Source: Victivallales bacterium (lineage in GTDB: Bacteria; Verrucomicrobiota; Lentisphaeria; Oligosphaerales; Oligosphaeraceae). Taken from it: 44,431 nucleotides of DNA. The position numbers and the translations under genes are program-made. Of this stretch, positions 32,684-40,683 are shown piece after piece. Numbering within the stretch: position 1 is the first letter of the stretch; each line of letters starts with the position of its first letter. The stretch lies in the NCBI GenBank assembly GCA_017617415.1, contig JAFZWH010000129.1, forward strand, positions 1 through 44,431. Direction: 5' to 3'. The notes beneath the pieces are model-generated. The model was not told the origin of the DNA and made no database searches. It saw only the letters and a program-made list of their open reading frames with translations.

Positions 32684-34588
32684 ATGACTTCATTGTTCGG
32701 CAATTCGGTTCAGGAGTTCTACCTGGAGAAAGTACGCAAAGTTCACGCCGAACGGGCGCAACGCATCGCCGCGCTGAAGACTCGTGCGGATGCGGAAGCG
32801 TATGTCGCCGAGGTCAGAAAGAAGGCACGCTCATGCTTCCATTTTCCTGCGAAAAAAAGCCCGCTGAATGCCGTGGTCACCGGCACGCTGGAATTTCCGG
32901 AATATACGCTTGAGAAGGTCATCTACTACAGCCGTCCGAATTACCCCGTGACGGGCATTCTCTATCTGCCAAAAAAACGCAAGGACAAGGTTCCGGCAGT
33001 GCTCTTCCTTTGCGGGCACAATCACGAGGGCAAAGGCCATGTCGCGTATCAGGCGGCCCCCCGTGCCCTCGCCCGTGCGGGTTTCGCGGTGCTGGCCATC
33101 GACCCCGTCGGTCAGGGCGAGCGTCAGCAGATGCTTGGCACGCCGGCCGGCGATATCTGGAATCCCTGTACCCAGCACAACATGCTGAACAAGCAGGCCG
33201 TCCTGCTCGGTGAGTGGTTCGGGGCCTGGCGCACCTACGACGCGGTACGCGGGCTGGACTATCTCCTCGCGCGTCCCGAGGTGGACACCACGCGCGTCGG
33301 CGTCCACGGCACCTCCGGCGGCGGCACGCTGACCACTTGGGTGACGGCGGTGGACGACCGCATCACGATGTCCGCCCCCTCTTGCTACATCACTACTTGG
33401 CTGCGCAATGTCGAAAACGAGCTGCCCATTGATGCCGAACAGATGCCACCCACCGCCCTGGCACAAGGTCTGGAGATGGCGGATTTCCTCATCGCCGCCG
33501 GTCCCAAGCCCATTCTTCTCCTTGGCGAGAAGAACGACTTCTTCGACCCCCGCGGGTTGGACGAGGCGGAGGCCGAACTCATCAAAATCCACCGGCTCCT
33601 CGGCGTTCCAGGCACGGTCGAGCGTTTCATGGGCAAGGGCGACCATTCGCTTTCGCAGTTCCTCCGCGAGGCCGGTGCGCGCTTCTTCTGCAAATACGCC
33701 GGCCTGAAGCCACCGAAGGGCGAGGACGACCTCCCGCTCTCGAAACTCGATGAAATCGCGGCGACCCCGAAAGGCCAGGTGAAATTCTTGCCTGGACAGA
33801 AGTTTATGCACGACCTGCTGGTCGAGGAGGCGCACCGCCAGAGTGCGCTCCAGAAGCCACTCACGCTGGCGGCCGCGCAGAAGGAACTCTCCCGTTGCTT
33901 GAAATTGGGCAAGGTCGAAGCCCCCTACTTCCGCATCGGTCGCCCCTCCGGCGAATACGGCGGCTGCCTCTGGCAGTCCCGCTTCGCCCTGGAGACCGAA
34001 CCCGGCCGCGTGATGGCAGTCCTCAAGCTCTTCACGCTCCACGACTGGTACCACATCCCCGAGCTCTCCCCCGATGTCACCCTCTACATCCCGCACCTCG
34101 ACTCCAGTCAGGAACTGCGCTGGCGCAAGCCGGACGCCAAACGCGCGCTCTACGGTCTGGATGTCCGCGGCATCGGCGAAATGACGCCCACCAACGGCGA
34201 CTGGCCCGTCGAAATGCGGAATTTCTTTGACGAGTACCAGTTTGACTATCATTACGCCGGCCTTGGACTGATGTTCGACGAGCCGTACCTTGGCGGCAAG
34301 GTCAAGGACATTCTTTCCGCACTCGCCCTCCTGGAAAAGGTCGCCAAGCGCATCCACTTGGAAGCCAAGGGCCAGGGATGTGTGCCTGCGCTTCTGGCGG
34401 CAACCATCGCCGGACCGCGCTTCGCCTCCGTGGTTTTGGAAGATGGCCCCGACTCCTACCTGGAGATGGTCGAAGACAGCTATCCCTACCGCCGGCCGCT
34501 CTCTTACACGCTCCCAGGCATCCTACGAAAAATGGACCTCCCGATGCTGCGCAAACTCGTCAAGGCGCAGGTCATCTGCCACAAATAG
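32684..34588 (+). CDS. Alpha/beta hydrolase, acetylxylan esterase-like
   Basis: A 634-residue protein. Residues about 70-340 are an alpha/beta hydrolase domain: PAVLFLCGHNHEGKG (oxyanion region), the nucleophile elbow GVHGTSGGG (Ser about 211), LLLGEKNDFFD with the likely Asp, and GKGDHSLSQF with the likely His. The remaining 280 residues are a second region, partly resembling another degenerate hydrolase domain (LGLMFDEPYLGG, ALLAATIAGPRFASVVLEDG). Similar two-part esterases occur in Planctomycetes and Verrucomicrobia glycan clusters, usually annotated as acetylxylan esterase. No signal peptide and no ribosome-binding site are clear. Substrate unknown. Confidence 0.75.
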   Translation: MTSLFGNSVQEFYLEKVRKVHAERAQRIAALKTRADAEAYVAEVRKKARSCFHFPAKKSPLNAVVTGTLEFPEYTLEKVIYYSRPNYPVTGILYLPKKRKDKVPAVLFLCGHNHEGKGHVAYQAAPRALARAGFAVLAIDPVGQGERQQMLGTPAGDIWNPCTQHNMLNKQAVLLGEWFGAWRTYDAVRGLDYLLARPEVDTTRVGVHGTSGGGTLTTWVTAVDDRITMSAPSCYITTWLRNVENELPIDAEQMPPTALAQGLEMADFLIAAGPKPILLLGEKNDFFDPRGLDEAEAELIKIHRLLGVPGTVERFMGKGDHSLSQFLREAGARFFCKYAGLKPPKGEDDLPLSKLDEIAATPKGQVKFLPGQKFMHDLLVEEAHRQSALQKPLTLAAAQKELSRCLKLGKVEAPYFRIGRPSGEYGGCLWQSRFALETEPGRVMAVLKLFTLHDWYHIPELSPDVTLYIPHLDSSQELRWRKPDAKRALYGLDVRGIGEMTPTNGDWPVEMRNFFDEYQFDYHYAGLGLMFDEPYLGGKVKDILSALALLEKVAKRIHLEAKGQGCVPALLAATIAGPRFASVVLEDGPDSYLEMVEDSYPYRRPLSYTLPGILRKMDLPMLRKLVKAQVICHK

Positions 34589-34729
34589 CCAATTGAGACT
34601 CAAATCTCCAACAAAAATAGCCACTCGCACAAGCCGCGTGGCACTTTGGCATTACATTAAAATAAATTTTCCATTGCGGACACTTTCTCCGCACAACTCA
34701 ACCCCAACCGAAAAGAAGGTAGTTCATCC

Positions 34730-35626
34730 ATGAACGTCATCATCTGCAAAAACAAGCAGGAAGTCGCCAAAGAAGCTTACAAGATCGTCAAGGATCGCAT
34801 CAACAACTGCCGGGCGAAGGTTCTGGGCCTGCCCACCGGCACCACTCCGGAAGGACTCTACGCTGAGATGGTCAAGGGCTACAAGCGTGGCGAAATCGAC
34901 TTCTCCGATGTCCATACTTTCAACCTGGACGAGTACATCGGTCTCCAGAAGGACCACCCGCAGAGCTACCGCAACTTCATGGACACGAGGCTCTTCAACC
35001 ATATCAACATCAAGAAAGAGAACATCGATTTCCTCGATGGCCTCACCGATGACATCGACCGCGAATGCGAACGCTACGAGGCCGCCATGGAGGCCCTCGG
35101 CGGCATCAAGCTCCAGATTGTCGGCGTCGGTCGTGACGGACACATCGGCTTCAACGAGCCCGGCACCTCCCTCACCAGCCGCACTCACATGATCACCCTC
35201 GCGCAGTCCACCATCACCGACAATGCGAATCTCTTCTTCGGCGGTGACGAGTCGCAGGTCCCGCGCTGGGCGCTCTCCATGGGCGTTGGCACGGTCCTCG
35301 ACACCCAGGAAGTCCTGATGATCGCCTTCGGCGCCAACAAGGCCGACGCCATCAAGGGCATGCTGGAAGGCCCCATCACCACGATGAACACCTCCTCCGC
35401 ACTCCAGCTCCATCCGAACGTGACCGTCATCATCGACGAGGCGGCCGCCTCCAAGCTGGAATACCACGACTACTACAAGCGCATCGCCCCCGGCAACATC
35501 GAGGCGATGTATGCCTTCCTTGAAAAGGCACGCGCCCAGGCCGCAAAGAAAGCCGCCGCGGCGAAGAAAGCCCCTGCCAAAAAGGCCGCAAAGCCCGCCG
35601 CCAAAAAGGCCGCAAAGAAAAAGTAA
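34730..35626 (+). CDS. nagB: Glucosamine-6-phosphate deaminase with Lys/Ala-rich tail
   Basis: A 298-residue protein. Residues 1-265 are a full NagB: LGLPTGTTPEGLY, TFNLDEYIGL with the catalytic Asp, VGVGRDGHIGFNEPG, the MGVGTVLD strand and the C-terminal helix. It converts glucosamine-6-phosphate to fructose-6-phosphate plus ammonia. Typical NagB ends here (about 266 residues), but this protein goes on for about 32 residues made almost only of Lys, Ala and Pro, resembling bacterial histone H1-like tails. The tail is in frame with no break and the stop is followed by a strong hairpin at 35657-35692. The deaminase call is firm; the role of the tail is unknown. Confidence 0.95.
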   Translation: MNVIICKNKQEVAKEAYKIVKDRINNCRAKVLGLPTGTTPEGLYAEMVKGYKRGEIDFSDVHTFNLDEYIGLQKDHPQSYRNFMDTRLFNHINIKKENIDFLDGLTDDIDRECERYEAAMEALGGIKLQIVGVGRDGHIGFNEPGTSLTSRTHMITLAQSTITDNANLFFGGDESQVPRWALSMGVGTVLDTQEVLMIAFGANKADAIKGMLEGPITTMNTSSALQLHPNVTVIIDEAAASKLEYHDYYKRIAPGNIEAMYAFLEKARAQAAKKAAAAKKAPAKKAAKPAAKKAAKKK

Positions 35627-35656
35627 CCTTTTGGACTGAAGGCTAATAATCCTCTC

Positions 35657-35692
35657 AGGGCGAGTGCAGAACTGAAAGTCTGTACTCGCCCT
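35657..35692 (+). terminator. Hairpin after nagB
   Basis: Arms 35657-35670 and 35679-35692 pair over 14 positions with one G-U pair around an 8-base loop. No T-run follows (ATTGGTTAC), so it may stabilise the 3' end of the message or end it only in part. Confidence 0.5.
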
Positions 35693-35712
35693 ATTGGTTA
35701 CAACCCTTTCTT

Positions 35713-35726
35713 TAATTGCTAATTGC
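35713..35726. repeat. TAATTGC heptamer, two tandem copies
   Basis: TAATTGC occurs twice in tandem immediately before the ATPase start codon at 35729, taking the place of a ribosome-binding site. It is the same heptamer, in another phase, as the ATTGCTA repeat at 25008-25025. Confidence 0.55.
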
Positions 35727-35728
35727 CA

Positions 35729-36727
35729 ATGTCTCATTTGCTCCAAGTCAGCGATCTCACCGTGGAGTTCGACTCCGATGACGGCGTGGTCCATGCCGTA
35801 AATCAGGTGTCCTTCCGCTTGGACGCCGGCGAGGCACTGGGGCTGGTCGGCGAATCCGGCTGCGGCAAGTCCGTGACCTCCATGTCCATCCCGCGACTGG
35901 TGCCCTCCCCGCCTGGGCGACGCGTCTCCGGGCGCATCGAGTTCGCAGGACGCGACCTGACCACCCTCCCCCTCCCCGAACTGCGCAAACTGCGTGGACA
36001 GGAGATCGGCGTAATCTTCCAGGAGCCCATGACCGCCCTCTCGCCGCTCCATCGCATCGGCGAACAGCTCGACGAAGTCATCCGACTCCACCGAAACCAA
36101 CCTGCTGACGAGCGTCGTACACTCTGGCTGGAATGGCTCCGTCGCGTGGGCATCGCCGATGCAGAGCGTTGCGCGAGGGCATATCCATTTGAACTCTCCG
36201 GCGGAATGCGCCAGCGCGTGATGATCGCGATGGCGATGCTCCTCGAACCGCAACTCGTCATTGCGGATGAACCCACCACCGCGCTCGACGTCACCATCCA
36301 GGCGCAGATTCTGGACCTTTTGCATCAGGTCACCGAGGACACCGCCAAACCTCGTGCGTTGCTGCTCATCACCCACGACCTGGGTGTCATCTGGGAGATG
36401 TGCACGCGGGTCATTGTGATGTATGGCTCGCGCATTATGGAGGAGGCACCCGCGCAAGAACTATTCAGCCATCCGCTCCATCCCTATTCGCAGGGGCTGC
36501 TGGCTTCGATTCCCAGCCTCCAGAACGACCCGAAGAAACTCTCCAGCATTCCAGGGACGGTTCCCAGCCTATTGAATCCCCCGCCGGGCTGCCCCTTCGC
36601 ACCGCGATGCCCCAAGGCCACCGCCGAATGCCGCGAAAGGCTCCCCGAACGCCGTGAGCCAATTCCCGGACACTTCGTGGCATGCCATACAGTGCCGCAC
36701 CCGGAGGCGCGACGGCCAAACCGGTAG
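35729..36727 (+). CDS. OppD/DppD-type peptide or nickel ABC transporter ATPase
   Basis: A 332-residue ABC ATPase: Walker A GESGCGKSVTS (about 38-48), Q-loop IFQEPMTALSPLHRIGEQ, signature LSGGMRQRV, Walker B LVIADEPTTALDVT and switch HDLG. The C-terminal oligopeptide/dipeptide domain has PPGCPFAPRCPKATAEC and GHFVACH, typical of OppD/DppD. These proteins pair with OppF, two permeases and a binding protein; none is in the window, so it is either an orphan or the partner genes lie elsewhere. Its last 11 or so codons are formed by the first unit of the REP-like array, so the native C-terminus was probably changed. The ATG at 35729 follows a heptamer repeat; a TTG two codons earlier is also in frame. 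Confidence 0.9.
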   Translation: MSHLLQVSDLTVEFDSDDGVVHAVNQVSFRLDAGEALGLVGESGCGKSVTSMSIPRLVPSPPGRRVSGRIEFAGRDLTTLPLPELRKLRGQEIGVIFQEPMTALSPLHRIGEQLDEVIRLHRNQPADERRTLWLEWLRRVGIADAERCARAYPFELSGGMRQRVMIAMAMLLEPQLVIADEPTTALDVTIQAQILDLLHQVTEDTAKPRALLLITHDLGVIWEMCTRVIVMYGSRIMEEAPAQELFSHPLHPYSQGLLASIPSLQNDPKKLSSIPGTVPSLLNPPPGCPFAPRCPKATAECRERLPERREPIPGHFVACHTVPHPEARRPNR

Positions 36728-36881
36728 CCGGTCTGGCAGGGTGCGCTCCGCGCGCCCAAACCCGCAATTCCGGTCTGGTAGGGTGTGCTCCGTGCGCCCA
36801 AACCCGCTTCCGGTCTGGCAGGGCGCGCTCCACGTGCGCCCAAAACCGCTTCCGGTCTGGCAGGGTGCGCTCCGCGCGCCC
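36693..36881. repeat. REP-like array left of the RAYT gene
   Basis: A lead-in TGCCGCACCCGGAGGCGCGAC (36693-36713) is followed by four units that open CCGGTCTGGYAGGG, at 36728-36757, 36770-36799, 36810-36841 and 36852-36881. Each unit folds into a short hairpin, GGGYGYGC with GYGCGCCC around TCC or TCCAC. Base changes between units keep pairing through G-U or compensating pairs. Units are joined by AAACCCGC-type linkers. Confidence 0.85.
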
Positions 36882-37001
36882 GCTGTGTTAAAACAAGATT
36901 ATTCATTACTATTCAAGAAGATATAAGATTTTCCTTGCAATCCACGAAACCCCTGCAATATTATGTTTTTCGCCATTATCCACCACGCAGGGGATTTCAA
37001 A

Positions 37002-37895
37002 ATGGGTCAATTACCCGGCTTCGATTACAAACGGCCATTTTTCTATATGGTGACCATCAAAAAACGCAACGGGCTTCCCGTCTTTTCCGAACTCCACGAG
37101 GGGAAAATACGGAAGACCGCCATTACGCAGGCGTTCCTGAATGTAATCCTGCGTTTCCATCGCACCTGGTATTGCATTGAGGCCATCCGCTTCTTCGTCA
37201 TCATGCCCGACCACCTTCATCTGATCATCAAAATTCGCGACATTGAAAAGCGAGTATCGTTGAGAGTGCTGGTGCGTCAACTCATCAAAACGCTACAAAC
37301 TCACTTCTGGGAAGTCGCGCCAGCGCAATTCCGCGAAACGCCTGTCTTTGAATTCGAATGGCATGACTGGATTGTAATGAAACCCGGGCAACTGGCGGCT
37401 TTTCGCCGCTACATTGAAGAAAATCCCATGCGGACTTGGACACGGCATCAGAACCGGGCATTTTTCACCCAACTCCGCGACATCACTTTCCTGCAACGCA
37501 CTTGGCACGCATACGGCAACCCGGCTCTGCTGGAACTGCCAGTCCTGGAACCCTTCCAGTGTTCCCGCAGTTGGTCGCCAACTGACGGCGAATGGCAACA
37601 AGCTCTAACCAGAGCCGCGCACATTGGCCCGGGAGGTGCAGGCGTGGGCACTTTCATGAGTCCTTGCGAAAAAGCGTGCGGGAATGCCATCTTCCGCACT
37701 GGTGGGGCATTCATTGTTCTTCATCCCGAGGGCTTCGCCCCACGCTGGCACCCTACCCGAAATAAGGAAAAACTCTGTGCTGAGGGGCGGATGCTCTTCC
37801 TGTCCTTATACGAGCCTTCAACTGCGAAACTCGATCGCGCGAAGCTCTACCGTCGATGCCACGAAATGGGCAACATCATCATGGGAAAACTTTAA
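37002..37895 (+). CDS. RAYT-like Y1 transposase flanked by REP-like arrays
   Basis: A 297-residue protein with a Y1_Tnp-type domain: FFYMVTIKKRNGLPVF, the HUH motif MPDHLHLIIKI (H71, H73), and the candidate nucleophile Y137 in FRRYIEENPMR. The C-terminal 150 residues (SPCEKACGNAIFRTGGAFIVLHPEGFAPRWHPT) form an extension not seen in the RAYT at 19089; the two proteins are only distantly related. AGGGG lies 8 bases before the ATG at 37002; an ATG at 36963 is also in frame without such a site. Similar hairpin arrays lie on both sides in the same orientation, as expected for REP substrates. It should nick REP DNA; mobility is not shown. Confidence 0.8.
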   Translation: MGQLPGFDYKRPFFYMVTIKKRNGLPVFSELHEGKIRKTAITQAFLNVILRFHRTWYCIEAIRFFVIMPDHLHLIIKIRDIEKRVSLRVLVRQLIKTLQTHFWEVAPAQFRETPVFEFEWHDWIVMKPGQLAAFRRYIEENPMRTWTRHQNRAFFTQLRDITFLQRTWHAYGNPALLELPVLEPFQCSRSWSPTDGEWQQALTRAAHIGPGGAGVGTFMSPCEKACGNAIFRTGGAFIVLHPEGFAPRWHPTRNKEKLCAEGRMLFLSLYEPSTAKLDRAKLYRRCHEMGNIIMGKL

Positions 37896-37908
37896 CCCCC
37901 CGCCACAA

Positions 37909-38065
37909 TGCCGCACCTGGAGGCGCGACACCCAAACCCGCTTCCGGTCTGGCAGGGCGCGCTCCGCGCGGCCACCTCTCCCAAAGCAACCCGGTCTGGC
38001 AGGGCGCTCCGCGCGACCACCTCTCCCAAAGCAACCCGGTCTGGCAGGGTGCGCTCCGCGCGCCC
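37909..38065. repeat. REP-like array right of the RAYT gene
   Basis: The lead-in TGCCGCACCTGGAGGCGCGAC (37909-37929) is followed by three units at 37944-37973, 37991-38017 and 38036-38065, all opening CCGGTCTGGCAGGG. The last two are separated by an exact repeat of the linker CACCTCTCCCAAAGCAAC. Orientation is the same as in the left array. Confidence 0.85.
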
Positions 38066-38155
38066 CAACACCCGCACCAATTCCGTTGCAATCCCAGGCA
38101 GTTTTCCGCAATGGTGCTAAAATATGACCATGGCAACTTTTCACCAGGAGGAGAA

Positions 38156-39598
38156 ATGAACATAAAAGAAAACATCCGACCGGCACGAGTGGCCGGAAGT
38201 TTCTACGAAGGCGACGCGGAAAAACTCCAGCGCGAACTGGACAGACGGCTCGCCAAGGTCCCCGCCTACACGGGCGGCGGTGAAATCGTCGCCGCCGCAG
38301 TGCCTCACGCAGGATATGTCTATTCCGCCGACATCGCCGCCCCGGTCTTTAAGGCGCTCGCCCAAGCCTCCTTCGACACCGTGGTCATCATCGGCCACGA
38401 CTTCGGCGCCAACGCGCCTGGCGTCATCGGCGTGCTCTGCAACTACACCGCCTTCCGCACGCCGTTGGGCGAGGTGCCCGTGGACACCGAACTTAGCGAG
38501 GCGCTTCATTCGTCGGACAACCGGTTTGTGGTCCACAACCAGGTTCATCGCCAAGAGCATTCCATCGAAGTACAACTGCCCTTCCTGCAAACCGTCGCCC
38601 ACGACTTCAAAATCGTGCCCATTCTCTTCGGCGAGGCCACCCCGGAACACTGCCGTCGCCTCGCGGAGCTCCTGGAGGAGCATCGCGGAAACCGCCGTAT
38701 CCTCGTGCTTTCCAGTACCGACCTCTCGCATTACCCCACCGCCCAGACTGCCCGCGAACTCGACGCCCAGACCGTCGCCTACGCCAAAAGTCTCGACCTG
38801 GAGGGCCTCTGCAACTGGCAGTCCCAGGGCCCCTGGGAACGCGAATTCGGCGTGGAGACGCCGATTTGCTCGGCCGGCGGGCTGGGCACCGCCCTCGTCT
38901 GGGCACAAATGCACAATGCCAACCACTGCGAGATAATGCGTCAGGGCAACTCCGGCGATGTCTCCGGCGATGACGCACGAGTCGTCGGCTACGCCTCAAT
39001 GCTCTTCGTGAGGCAGACCGCCGGCGGCAACACCGCCACGCCGGAGTTTACCCTCGCGCCTGCGCAACAGGACTACCTTTTGAAACTCGCCCGCCAGACC
39101 ATCCACGATGAATTGAGCGGAACCGCTGACACTCCAGAACCGCCACAGGACAACGCATTGCTCCAGCCCGCCGCCGTCTTCGTGACCCTTCATAAGCATG
39201 GAAATCTGCGCGGATGCATCGGCACCACCGCCGCACGGCTGCCGCTCTGGCAGGCCGTCATCGAATACGCGAAACTCGCCGCCTTCGAGGATCCCCGCTT
39301 CGGAGCCGTCACCGCCGACGAACTCCCCGAACTGGACATCGAAATCTCGGTGCTTTCCCCCATGCGCAAAATCGCCTCCGCCAGTGAAATCATCCCCGGC
39401 AAGCATGGCGTCACCGTGCGCCAGGGCTTCCGCAGTGGGCTCTTTTTGCCACAGGTCTGGGAACAACTTCCTGACCTGGAATCCTTCATGGGCTATCTCT
39501 GCGCCGAAAAGGCCGGTCTGCCCTGGGACGCATGGCAGTCCCCCAAAACCGAACTCCAGGTCTTCACCGTCCACGCCTTCCAGGAACCTGCCCGATGA
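38156..39598 (+). CDS. AmmeMemoRadiSam fusion: Memo-like plus AMMECR1 domains
   Basis: A 480-residue two-domain protein. Residues 1 to about 275 are a Memo-like domain (system protein B): AVPHAGYVYSADI with H51, GHDFGANAPG, QEHSIEVQLPFLQ, STDLSHYPTAQTARELDAQT and ETPICSAGG supply the His and Cys metal-site residues. Residues about 295-478 are an AMMECR1 domain (system protein A) with HKHGNLRGCIGT near 351, whose LRGCIG core is the family mark. Start at 38156 is set by AGGAGGAG 4 bases upstream. The stop overlaps the start of the radical SAM gene (ATGA). The three families together form the AmmeMemoRadiSam system, whose reaction is unknown; here two are fused. Confidence 0.95.
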   Translation: MNIKENIRPARVAGSFYEGDAEKLQRELDRRLAKVPAYTGGGEIVAAAVPHAGYVYSADIAAPVFKALAQASFDTVVIIGHDFGANAPGVIGVLCNYTAFRTPLGEVPVDTELSEALHSSDNRFVVHNQVHRQEHSIEVQLPFLQTVAHDFKIVPILFGEATPEHCRRLAELLEEHRGNRRILVLSSTDLSHYPTAQTARELDAQTVAYAKSLDLEGLCNWQSQGPWEREFGVETPICSAGGLGTALVWAQMHNANHCEIMRQGNSGDVSGDDARVVGYASMLFVRQTAGGNTATPEFTLAPAQQDYLLKLARQTIHDELSGTADTPEPPQDNALLQPAAVFVTLHKHGNLRGCIGTTAARLPLWQAVIEYAKLAAFEDPRFGAVTADELPELDIEISVLSPMRKIASASEIIPGKHGVTVRQGFRSGLFLPQVWEQLPDLESFMGYLCAEKAGLPWDAWQSPKTELQVFTVHAFQEPAR

Positions 39599-40470
39599 CC
39601 CAACTCTCTCTCGCCAAGTGGTGGACAACACTCGAAAACAATGCGGTACGCTGCGAGCTCTGTCCCCGACACTGCGTGATTCCGGAAAACGCGCATGGCT
39701 ACTGCGCCGTGCGCCAAAATCATAGCGGCGAACTCTTCTCCCTGGCATTCGGTCGTCCTGTCTCCATCGCCATCGACCCCATCGAGAAGAAGCCCTTGGC
39801 GCGGTTCCTTCCGGGCACCCGGACCTTCTCCCTCGGGACTTTCGGATGCAACCTCGGATGCATCTTCTGCCAGAACGACTCCCTCTCTCGCGAAACCTAC
39901 ACGGAGACCGACCTCGGACAATTCATCCCGCCGGAGCAACTCGTCGAACTCGCGCAGGAACATCATTGCCCATCTATTTCTTATACATATAATGAGCCGA
40001 CCGTCTTCGCGGAGTATGTCTGCGACATCGCGCGACTGGCGCACGCCGCCGGACTCAAGAATGTCCTGGTCAGCAATGGCTTCATCGAGGATCAGCCCGC
40101 TGATGAGTTGTATCCCCTGATGGATGCGACAAATATTGACATGAAGGGATTTTCGCAGTCATTTTATGACAGAATGTGCCAGGCTTCCCTCGCTCCCGTG
40201 TTGCATTCGCTGGAGAAAATGCACTCCCTCGGCGTTCATCTGGAAATCACCACGCTGGTCATTCCCGGCCAAAACGACGACTTGGAAGAACTCTCCAAGT
40301 GGCTGGACTGGGTGGACGCGCATCTCGGACGCGAGACGCCCCTGCACTTCAGCGCCTACCATCCGGCCTACCGCTGCCGAATTCCCCGCACTCCGCCCGC
40401 GACCCTCTACGCCATCCGGGACTTGGCTGTCCAATATGGCTTCCCGAACGTCTTTCTAGGCAACATCTGA
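39595..40470 (+). CDS. amrS: AmmeMemoRadiSam system radical SAM enzyme
   Basis: A 291-residue radical SAM protein related to pyruvate formate-lyase activases. The cluster motif CNLGCIFC gives C85, C89 and C92 (CxxxCxxC). A second Cys-rich patch CELCPRHC (20-27) with C37 lies N-terminal and may bind another metal or cluster. SYTYNEPTVFAEY, NIDMKGFSQSFYD and TTLVIPGQND complete the barrel and mark the AmrS subfamily. It is translationally coupled to the Memo-AMMECR1 fusion, so the whole system is made from two overlapping genes. A palindrome TTTGCGATTCGCAAA lies 40 bases after its stop. Confidence 0.95.
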   Translation: MTQLSLAKWWTTLENNAVRCELCPRHCVIPENAHGYCAVRQNHSGELFSLAFGRPVSIAIDPIEKKPLARFLPGTRTFSLGTFGCNLGCIFCQNDSLSRETYTETDLGQFIPPEQLVELAQEHHCPSISYTYNEPTVFAEYVCDIARLAHAAGLKNVLVSNGFIEDQPADELYPLMDATNIDMKGFSQSFYDRMCQASLAPVLHSLEKMHSLGVHLEITTLVIPGQNDDLEELSKWLDWVDAHLGRETPLHFSAYHPAYRCRIPRTPPATLYAIRDLAVQYGFPNVFLGNI

Positions 40471-40511
40471 TGCTTTTCGACAGAAAACATTCGTTTTTTC
40501 CATCCTCCCAT

Positions 40512-40539
40512 TTGCGATTCGCAAAAATCTTGTTATATT
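40512..40539 (+). promoter_or_regulatory. Promoter of the CAT tRNA with overlapping palindrome
   Basis: TTGCGA (40512-40517) and TATATT (40534-40539) are 16 bases apart, and the tRNA begins 14 bases after the -10 box. The perfect palindrome TTTGCGATTCGCAAA (40511-40525) covers the -35 region and could bind a regulator. Confidence 0.6.
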
Positions 40540-40553
40540 AAAGCGTTTTCCAA

Positions 40554-40629
40554 GCCGGGCTAGCTCAGTTGGTAGAGCAGTGGAATCATAATCCACGTGT
40601 CATAGGTCCGAGTCCTATGCCCGGTACCA
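40554..40629 (+). tRNA. tRNA-Met or tRNA-Ile2, anticodon CAT
   Basis: A 76-base cloverleaf with encoded CCA. The acceptor is GCCGGGC with GCCCGGT, D-arm GCTC...GAGC, anticodon stem GTGGA/TCCAC with loop ATCATAA, and T-stem ATAGG/CCTAT. The stem lacks the three G-C pairs of initiator tRNA, so it is elongator Met or the lysidine-modified Ile2; sequence alone does not decide. Odd points are a G1-U72 pair and a T-loop reading TCCGAGT in place of the usual TTC start. Confidence 0.9.
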
Positions 40630-40633
40630 TTTT

Positions 40634-40667
40634 GCCCTGATTCTCGCCCGAGAGTCAGGGCTTTTTT
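40634..40667 (+). terminator. Intrinsic terminator after the tRNA
   Basis: GCCCTGATTCTC (40634-40645) and GAGAGTCAGGGC (40650-40661) form a 12-bp stem with one G-U pair and a 4-base loop, followed by six Ts. It begins 5 bases after the tRNA CCA and ends 16 bases before the next start codon. Confidence 0.95.
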
Positions 40668-40683
40668 GTATGCAAAACATAAC

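Noticed and set aside
32831-34357. 508-codon minus-strand open frame opposite the esterase-like gene
   Set aside because: Antisense shadow of a gene with a GTSGGG nucleophile elbow and the other triad residues.
34724-36457. 577-codon minus-strand open frame opposite nagB and the ABC ATPase
   Set aside because: Both plus-strand genes are unmistakable; the antisense frame crosses their spacer.
36693-38065. CRISPR array
   Set aside because: Units are short hairpins with similar linkers, not uniform repeats with unique spacers, and no cas genes are near.
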